64,000 bases of DNA from Mactra quadrangularis. Taxonomy: Eukaryota > Mollusca > Bivalvia > Venerida > Mactridae. Made by a program: the position numbers and the translations under genes. Under the pieces are notes generated by a model, which was given only the letters and a program-made list of their open reading frames with translations, ran no database searches and was not told the origin of the DNA. Below are positions 63,501-64,000 of the stretch, piece after piece (the first letter of the stretch is position 1; every line of letters begins with the position of its first letter). Where the stretch lies: contig CM046307.1 of NCBI GenBank assembly GCA_025267735.1, positions 56,043,395 through 56,107,394 of the forward strand, in the 5' to 3' direction.

Positions 63501-63843
63501 CAACCCGCATCCTCTCGGGCACCAGTATCCAAATCCCAGCGCGCAACCAACTGAGCTATTGACCCGGGTTTGTATTGGAAGTAGACAAGCCTACTACTGA
63601 CTAAGCCCTTCAGGTAGGTTTAAAAAAGACAACAAGAAAATATATCTCCTACTTACTTGGTGTTGACTGTAGAATATATGTTAGCATAGACTCTGGTAGA
63701 TTCTGAATAATAGATAGTCCTAGATGTAGTGAACGTGCTTGTAATGCTACATCTAGACCAAGGTCACTGGCAAGGTCATTACTATGTTGAGTCCATAATA
63801 AACATAAAAACTTCAAATAATTCTTGCTATCTTCAAACAATGT
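36462..63843 (-). CDS. HEATR1: HEATR1 (BAP28/UTP10 family), 3' part, 28 coding exons; runs off the right edge
   Basis: Twenty-eight exons with GT..AG borders and consistent phases sum to 3903 nt: 1300 residues plus TAA. The family is a nucleolar HEAT-repeat protein of the t-UTP part of the small-subunit processome, needed for pre-rRNA transcription and 18S processing. The C-terminal exons read LLPDTVPFLAELMED and GEPLQSYF-stop, essentially the vertebrate HEATR1 C-terminus. Other family blocks are MKLSESTFKPFLFKVFDWA, MSVFTFMGANIMRQDDAYSF, RSSDNPQTHHHALLLL, SGKQLRHFK, RKAMDLLNSKLQQQK and DDSLWRSLNYQ. Vertebrate HEATR1 is about 2140 residues, so roughly the last 60 percent is here. Introns are 50 bp to 2.8 kb and rich in SINEs and MITEs. 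Oddities: tandem copies of a splice donor (53695-54280), a duplicated acceptor (49959-50099), a decayed donor copy (53332-53362) and a stop/poly(A) array (35945-36461). Confidence 0.95.
36773..36916. mobile_element. Diverged copy of the 46979 MITE
   Basis: TTGACATTATGCTGAGACTA at the left and a decayed right end CAGCATTATATAACATT. The body is clearly similar to 46979-47142. It lies between the last two HEATR1 exons. Confidence 0.7.
37008..37116 (-). CDS. HEATR1: HEATR1 exon (window exon 27)
   Basis: 109 nt, phase 0 to 1, donor GTTTGT. VKLSALVAIDQLNRKLGDDY MQLLPDTVPFLAELME; the last HEAT unit, almost identical in style to LLPESIPFLAELMED. Confidence 0.97.
37545..37618 (-). mobile_element. SINE family B head fragment
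   Basis: CCCCTCAATCTGTAGACTTG and CTACCCACTGAACTAGGTAG correspond to the reversed tRNA-like head of family B. Confidence 0.55.
37660..37818 (-). CDS. HEATR1: HEATR1 exon (window exon 26)
   Basis: 159 nt, phase 0, donor GTAACT. LENQQGDKEGYKTRVNDHLV PCLVQLCVAAQDDSLWRSLN YQVCLKTRSEHPE; vertebrate DDSLWKPLNYQILLKTR. Confidence 0.96.
38010..38289 (-). mobile_element. tRNA-derived SINE, family A (well preserved)
   Basis: In minus sense the head reads TAGCGCAGTTGGTAGCGCG (A-box) and GGTTCGAATCCC (B-box), both good RNA polymerase III promoter matches, followed by a tRNA-unrelated body and the tail AACCCAGTAAAAAA. HEATR1 intron. Confidence 0.85.
38995..39152 (-). CDS. HEATR1: HEATR1 exon (window exon 25)
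   Basis: 158 nt, phase 1 to 0, donor GTATGT. EKYFPTDTSSYQKSGLLLQY IFDCIYKCCLYDTDKFINRK RFDLLMHPIVDQ; matches LLLQFILNCLYKIFLFDTQHFI. Confidence 0.94.
39215..39310. repeat. Dispersed repeat with GGCAACC motifs
   Basis: GGTGCCTGGTTGCCCAGGAC and TTTTGGGCAACCACTA resemble 62432-62590 (TGCCTGGGACAACCAATTTC, TTTTTGGGCAACCAAA). Function unknown. Confidence 0.5.
39897..39994 (-). CDS. HEATR1: HEATR1 exon (window exon 24)
   Basis: 98 nt, phase 2 to 1, donor GTTTGT. LAEKLRSLFTLFAAHIMDHA VKLLDLNNSIKN; vertebrate IAEKLKGLFTLFAGHLV. Confidence 0.94.
40617..40687 (-). CDS. HEATR1: HEATR1 exon (window exon 23)
   Basis: 71 nt, phase 0 to 2, donor GTCTGT. VFDWATTYEEYRDRILVFYK LAE; vertebrate LFDWA...DRLLTFYNLAD. 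Confidence 0.93.
40939..41043 (-). CDS. HEATR1: HEATR1 exon (window exon 22)
   Basis: 105 nt, phase 0, donor GTAAGT. FSEEELDSLESVTIETIITM VMKLSESTFKPFLFK; VMKLSESTFKPFLFK is a core HEATR1/UTP10 C-terminal motif. Confidence 0.95.
41184..41559. mobile_element. Tc1/mariner-like MITE in HEATR1 intron
   Basis: A 376-bp element with left end CAGTACCCACCAAAAGTTTG and right end CCAAACTATTGGTGGGTACTG, flanked by TA. It is the same family as 4948-5331, sharing internal sequence such as GTTTATTTTGAAATGCT. Non-autonomous. Confidence 0.85.
41668..41953 (+). mobile_element. tRNA-derived SINE, family A
   Basis: Head CCGGTAGCACAGTTGACAG and GGTTCAAATCCC, then the family body and a tail GTTAAACCCAGTAC. Plus orientation, HEATR1 intron. 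Confidence 0.8.
42023..42157 (-). CDS. HEATR1: HEATR1 exon (window exon 21)
   Basis: 135 nt, phase 0, donor GTAAGT. TSVSTLMSLFGDHVSHITRE DLTSHMGLLQKFFIQCLDIR; matches the ELTSHQSQLTAFFLEALDFR block. Confidence 0.94.
42296..42578 (+). mobile_element. tRNA-derived SINE, family B (complete)
   Basis: A-box CTAGCTAAGTTGGTAGCACG, B-box GGGTTCCATTCCC, body ending CATTAAACCCAACAAAAAC. HEATR1 intron. Confidence 0.85.
43170..43350 (+). mobile_element. SINE fragment, family A-like
   Basis: GCTGGTTCAAATCTCACTGG (B-box) followed by GAAAATTTGACAATTATG and a decayed body. No clear A-box. Confidence 0.5.
43485..43569 (-). CDS. HEATR1: HEATR1 exon (window exon 20)
   Basis: 85 nt, phase 2 to 0, acceptor ATTTTTAG, donor GTAATA. 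STLSNSLPTRVLLPIVQSCH DELVKTNL; vertebrate L...L.PRVLLPA. Confidence 0.92.
43800..44015 (+). mobile_element. tRNA-derived SINE, family C
   Basis: AGTGGTCTAGTGGTAGGACC (A-box) and AAGTTTGAACCCC (B-box), then ATTGAGCATGAAATTTACC and GTAAATGAGTACC. Same family as 62885-63110. HEATR1 intron. Confidence 0.75.
44157..44230 (-). CDS. HEATR1: HEATR1 exon (window exon 19)
   Basis: 74 nt, phase 0 to 2, donor GTTTGT. VCLLSTEDVEILQKQQVQLR LKAI. Near the start of the region corresponding to the BP28CT domain. Confidence 0.88.
44832..44931 (-). CDS. HEATR1: HEATR1 exon (window exon 18)
   Basis: 100 nt, phase 2 to 0, donor GTAAGT. NELYLMSVITTVNKVVENLA KFLSPYLHKILLN; matches the vertebrate L.KVVE.LP.F.SPYL block. 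Confidence 0.93.
45531..45709 (-). CDS. HEATR1: HEATR1 exon (window exon 17)
   Basis: 179 nt, phase 0 to 2, donor GTAACT. VLRTSVDVFNYKKTNIQVAA CALLCIAEIV ... LSTFMSVLVAVLADTDRLY; ALLCIAE is conserved. Confidence 0.94.
45745..45905. repeat. Pyrimidine-rich repeat (CTGCCCCTTTT)
   Basis: CTGCCCCTTTT recurs three times. A similar but shorter stretch occurs at 58595-58650. HEATR1 introns. Confidence 0.5.
46269..46436 (-). CDS. HEATR1: HEATR1 exon (window exon 16)
   Basis: 168 nt, phase 0, donor GTTTGT. TSTLAPMIDKLRKIVRKLCL ... NSQTAFISLKLLCRYLGLNN; matches the NRQTALYTLKLLCKNFG block. Confidence 0.94.
46808..46948 (-). CDS. HEATR1: HEATR1 exon (window exon 15)
   Basis: 141 nt, phase 0, donor GTATGT. 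FVSLLPDDMFIAVIGGLLSH DLPTVQRKAMDLLNSKLQQQ; vertebrate counterpart RRKALDLLNNKLQQ. Confidence 0.95.
46979..47142. mobile_element. 164-bp MITE with 15-bp perfect inverted ends
   Basis: ATTGACATTATGCTG on the left and CAGCATAATGTCAAT on the right. The interior matches 36773-36916 over most of its length (for example AACAAAGTAATC.TTTGTGTCC). Confidence 0.8.
47146..47250 (-). mobile_element. SINE tail fragment, family A
   Basis: GGTCATTTTACGGCAGCCAA and ACCTAGGTTTCCTGGA match the family tail; the tRNA head is missing. It abuts the MITE at 46979-47142. Confidence 0.6.
47490..47890 (-). mobile_element. SINE family B copy plus a second head fragment
   Basis: 47618-47890 carries tail, body and head in minus orientation (GTTGGGTTTAAAGCTGTAGC ... 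GCTAGTTGGGTGG). 47490-47570 is a separate reversed head (CTACCAACAGAGCTAAATGG). Confidence 0.7.
47941..48108 (-). CDS. HEATR1: HEATR1 exon (window exon 14)
   Basis: 168 nt, phase 0, donor GTATGT. ITVDGEKELIPCFERVLESS ... LKYWKAFQHKAHDMLDK, matching the vertebrate KFWRALLSKAYDLLDK block. Confidence 0.94.
48129..48400. mobile_element. 270-bp dispersed element with GATACCCCC...GGGGGTATA ends
   Basis: Nearly identical to 61051-61314. Begins ACAAGTAAATCTGTGAGC, contains GCTAATGCTCACTAGTGATA and ends CCGGGGGTATAAT. The left end is 20 bases upstream (in transcript sense) of a HEATR1 exon. Confidence 0.85.
48401..49273. other. HEATR1 intron, no gene
   Basis: Contains words such as AGGGGAAATTGGCAGC that look like an old dispersed repeat but no boundaries can be drawn. 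No coding signal. Confidence 0.4.
49274..49443 (-). CDS. HEATR1: HEATR1 exon (window exon 13)
   Basis: 170 nt, phase 1 to 0, donor GTAATG. DSKRQQKVPESFGKLHKEDA ... SGKQLRHFKYAAINLLIHLY; SGKQLRHFK matches the conserved SKQLRHFK block. Confidence 0.94.
49771..49844. repeat. 74-nt hairpin (copy 2)
   Basis: The apical 13-bp stem and 22-nt loop are the same as in 17411-17484 except for one loop base; one basal arm has diverged (AGGGTGGTGG in place of AGGGTTGCCC). It lies in a HEATR1 intron. Confidence 0.75.
49891..50008 (-). CDS. HEATR1: HEATR1 exon with a duplicated acceptor (window exon 12)
   Basis: 118 nt, phase 0 to 1, donor GTATGT. VSNDTEFCLSMCLEFSSTIQ ... ILEYLLKLPDDKD. The first 50 bases and the acceptor are repeated immediately upstream (period 70 bp). 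Only the acceptor at 50009-50010 keeps the frame. Confidence 0.92.
49959..50099 (-). repeat. 70-bp tandem duplication of an exon's 3' splice site
   Basis: 49959-50028 and 50029-50099 are almost identical (GAACTAAACTCTAAACACAT ... GGATACCTGTAACACAT). Each has exon 5' sequence plus a TGTGTTACAG acceptor. Seventy is not a multiple of three; reading from the outer acceptor runs into a TAG in the second copy. Confidence 0.93.
50549..52398. mobile_element. hAT-like non-autonomous element (1850 bp)
   Basis: The ends are CAGGGTTGGCGCTG and CAGCGCGAACCCTG, a hAT-style CAGGGTT terminus. The subterminal regions have clustered GGCGA/TCGCC motifs. The 8-bp flanks TATTCAGA and TTCAGATA share TTCAGA but are not a clean duplication. 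No long frame, so non-autonomous. It includes a SINE fragment near 50655-50750. Confidence 0.6.
52567..52618 (-). mobile_element. Short SINE-tail insertion flanked by a 12-bp duplication
   Basis: The piece contains GGCACCAACACAGAAAGGTC, resembling the tail of the SINE family seen at 38010. AATTTTGGATGG precedes it and AATTTTGGACGG follows, a target-site-duplication pattern with one mismatch. Confidence 0.5.
52660..52908 (-). CDS. HEATR1: HEATR1 exon (window exon 11)
   Basis: 249 nt, phase 0, donor GTAGTA (weak). ACEQRKRVPKDITNDPDDII ... VFVDSYPHIPQHRRLVLFNK ... VERYLWRTLLLMMKHVITKG. Matches the VFVDALPHVPEHRRL block. A nested transposon ends 24 bases downstream of the donor. Confidence 0.94.
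53332..53362 (-). repeat. Decayed copy of an exon's donor edge
   Basis: Matches 53389-53418 (end of exon 53398-53526 plus donor) at a period of about 57 bp. Exon-side GCCCTCAT is kept, but the donor has become AGTAAA. Confidence 0.6.
53398..53526 (-). CDS. HEATR1: HEATR1 exon (window exon 10)
   Basis: 129 nt, phase 0, donor GTAAGT. EHLLHNMMSVFTFMGANIMR QDDAYSFLIISKILENVVPA LIT; a strongly conserved HEATR1 block (vertebrates: FTFMGANVMRLDDTYSF). A decayed copy of its donor edge lies at 53332-53362. Confidence 0.95.
53686..54280 (-). repeat. 39-bp array carrying 15 extra in-frame copies of a 5' splice site
   Basis: The transcript-sense unit is AAATTATACCCT|GTAAGTTT ATTTTACATGTTTACTGCT. The first 12 bases copy the end of exon 54281-54405 and the rest copies its intron start. 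Including the original there are 16 copies, 12 with GTAAG and 4 with GTTAG. The unit is 13 codons (VSLFYMFTAKLYP) with no stop in the exon's frame. A 17th, decayed unit follows. AG occurs only inside GTAAG/GTTAG, so the array offers donors but no acceptors. Confidence 0.95.
54281..54405 (-). CDS. HEATR1: HEATR1 exon with a multiplied splice donor (window exon 9)
   Basis: 125 nt, phase 1 to 0, acceptor TATATTACAG. GGSVPEQEFNMDLIINCIRS SDNPQTHHHALLLLTAAAKL YP, then donor CCT|GTAAGT. RSSDNPQTHHHALLLL is a HEATR1 signature. The end of this exon plus its donor is copied 15 more times downstream in the intron, in frame, so the true 3' end is ambiguous; I give the shortest form, which fits the family. 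Confidence 0.92.
54844..55747. mobile_element. pogo/Tigger-like MITE in HEATR1 intron (904 bp)
   Basis: Left end CAGTCCAACCTGTGAACAAC, right end GCACAAGTTGGACTG (reverse complement CAGTCCAACTTGTGC), TA on both flanks. Repeated GGCCG motifs occur near both ends. The 86-codon frame inside (55510-55770) overruns the end and resembles no transposase. Confidence 0.8.
55961..56061 (-). CDS. HEATR1: HEATR1 exon (window exon 8)
   Basis: 101 nt, phase 2 to 1, acceptor TGTTTTAG, donor GTATGT. ILESDNHVTAEYLKQLVLSL IHNICVRLDKIDE. Confidence 0.9.
56723..56872 (-). CDS. HEATR1: HEATR1 exon (window exon 7)
   Basis: 150 nt, phase 2 to 2, acceptor TATAACAG, donor GTAAGT. QTPGKGEVKDTEFDSRDWQR VNVVFEAIHNKK ... 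VCFQILS. Confidence 0.9.
57024..57562. mobile_element. Dispersed repeat, family shared with 5625-6272
   Basis: Same order of blocks as the copy in Patched intron 5/6: ACAAGAAATGTAATGTGG, CCAGGTAGAG, TTCATCACATGGTAT, GTTAACGACACCGGACG and AAGCTGACTCCTATA. Divergence is modest. Non-coding. Confidence 0.75.
57820..57914 (-). CDS. HEATR1: HEATR1 exon (window exon 6)
   Basis: 95 nt, phase 0 to 2, donor GTAAGT. LSLDGNHVEKELKKCIKSST ATTVREAKKLR; lysine-rich, probably a linker between HEAT blocks. Confidence 0.88.
58409..58537 (-). CDS. HEATR1: HEATR1 exon (window exon 5)
   Basis: 129 nt, phase 0, acceptor TTATAG, donor GTAAGT. INKEFYSTLDDGSQMDILCC ... ADLIRKTLKH. Confidence 0.9.
58860..59310. repeat. 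Mollusc-type GTGACCTTGACCTTTGACC repeat, about 4 units
   Basis: Units of roughly 120-170 bp start GTGACCTTGACC.. and share GGGCCTCA.AA, GGTGAACCTAGGT and GTTGAGTTATTGTCC. This kind of repeat is familiar from bivalve and other mollusc genomes (from memory). HEATR1 intron. Confidence 0.75.
59504..59737 (-). CDS. HEATR1: HEATR1 exon (window exon 4)
   Basis: 234 nt, phase 0, donor GTAGGG. DVLNRLLPLMEVLIKQTMTS ... RCLNLILKRFTID ... KPEEGEESPQMTALSQ. Confidence 0.92.
59738..60845. other. HEATR1 intron, nothing recognised
   Basis: AT-rich intron. CACACGCACCTGTTGAAATC near 59945 is slightly GC-richer, but no element is evident. Confidence 0.45.
60846..61040 (-). CDS. HEATR1: HEATR1 exon (window exon 3)
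   Basis: 195 nt, phase 0, donor GTATTT (weak). VIATLFKSTHLKPGN ... YSLAVILDLIVCKSTPAYIQ. The acceptor tract is largely made of the dispersed element at 61051-61314. Confidence 0.9.
61051..61314. mobile_element. 264-bp dispersed element, second copy
   Basis: Over 90 percent identical by eye to 48129-48400, with a short deletion in the GGACGGACG stretch. It starts 10 bases from the boundary of HEATR1 exon 60846-61040, so it supplies most of that exon's acceptor tract. Confidence 0.85.
61785..62165. repeat. Degenerate tandem repeat (about 27-bp unit) in HEATR1 intron
   Basis: About 13 units of the type TGACAATAATCAATTTTGTG TACAATTTC with substitutions and small indels. It ends about 50 bases from the donor of exon 62214-62395. 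Confidence 0.85.
62214..62395 (-). CDS. HEATR1: HEATR1 exon (window exon 2)
   Basis: 182 nt, phase 1 to 0, donor GTTTGA (weak consensus). MSSILVVLTSKLAPIRNVGL SYVKYLAL ... DPEFIKQ; a HEAT helix pair. Confidence 0.9.
62432..62590. repeat. Dispersed repeat related to 39215-39310
   Basis: Shares the GGCAACC blocks and CTGCTAAAATGACCTGTTCG with a similar order of words near 39310-39340. HEATR1 intron. Confidence 0.5.
62885..63110 (+). mobile_element. tRNA-derived SINE, family C
   Basis: CAGCAGTGGGGTAAGGGCTT, then GGGTTCAAACCCCACTAGGG (good B-box), ATTGAGCAAGAAATTAAC and TTCCACCTAGCTGTAAATTG. Matches 43800-44015 along its length. Confidence 0.75.
63118..63270 (-). mobile_element. SINE family B fragment
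   Basis: GAATGAGAATGGCTGTAGAA and ATTTCATGACCGAACTC match the family B middle; head and tail are decayed. Confidence 0.55.
63280..63570 (-). mobile_element. tRNA-derived SINE, family A
   Basis: Close relative of 38010-38289, with the reversed head GCGCAACCAACTGAGCTATT GACCCGGG and body GTCTATAACCAGTACTCACC. HEATR1 intron. Confidence 0.85.
63657..63843 (-). CDS. HEATR1: HEATR1 exon (window exon 1)
   Basis: 187 nt, phase 0 to 1, donor GTAAGT. TLFEDSKNYLKFLCLLWTQH ... ILQSTP; helical HEAT-type sequence. Upstream exons lie outside the window. Confidence 0.88.
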
Positions 63844-64000
63844 CTAAAATATATACAAATGTACATTAAGTAGGAGATGCAATCTTCATGACAAACTTTC
63901 ATTAGCACTGGAAATTCAGACAAGGAAAACTGATTATTTTACTGGACTGAAAAAGTTTCCTAGATCTAAAATTCTTAAGGATTTGTTTAAATATGCTGTT

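Overview
Animal nuclear DNA: AT-rich, with long introns, GT..AG splice sites and many short interspersed elements. Two conserved animal genes can be rebuilt exon by exon, both on the minus strand. The protein sequences together with the repeat types (tRNA-derived SINEs, TGACCTTGACCTTTGACC-type repeats, short inverted-repeat elements) suggest a mollusc. That placement rests on memory of such genomes; I cannot name a genus.

Region 1 (464-23907) is the 5' part of a Patched-family Hedgehog receptor gene. Seven coding exons give 370 codons: N-terminus, first transmembrane helix and most of the first extracellular domain. The gene continues past the left edge. Region 2 (about 23.9-35.9 kb) is its upstream flank. 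It holds a GC-richer promoter patch with a perfect Gli site, a second perfect Gli site near 33.7 kb, several CACGTG E-boxes, three tandem or duplicated arrays and SINEs. I find no convincing gene there.

Region 3 (36462-63843) is the 3' part of HEATR1 (BAP28/UTP10), a HEAT-repeat protein of the small-subunit processome. Twenty-eight coding exons join without a frame break into 1300 codons plus a stop. The gene continues past the right edge. The two genes lie head to tail and have no known functional link; one acts in Hedgehog signalling at the membrane, the other in nucleolar rRNA production.

The most unusual signal is in HEATR1. Exon edges have been tandemly copied, carrying their processing signals. 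One 5' splice site exists in 16 copies of a 39-bp unit that stays open in the exon's frame, so each alternative donor would add 13 residues. The stop-codon region is copied into a 43-bp array, where 7 of 12 units contain AATAAA. One 3' splice site is duplicated with a 70-bp period that would shift the frame, and another donor edge has a decayed copy. Several transposon-like elements also end within about 10-25 bases of splice sites in both genes. A 74-nt near-perfect hairpin occurs in two copies.
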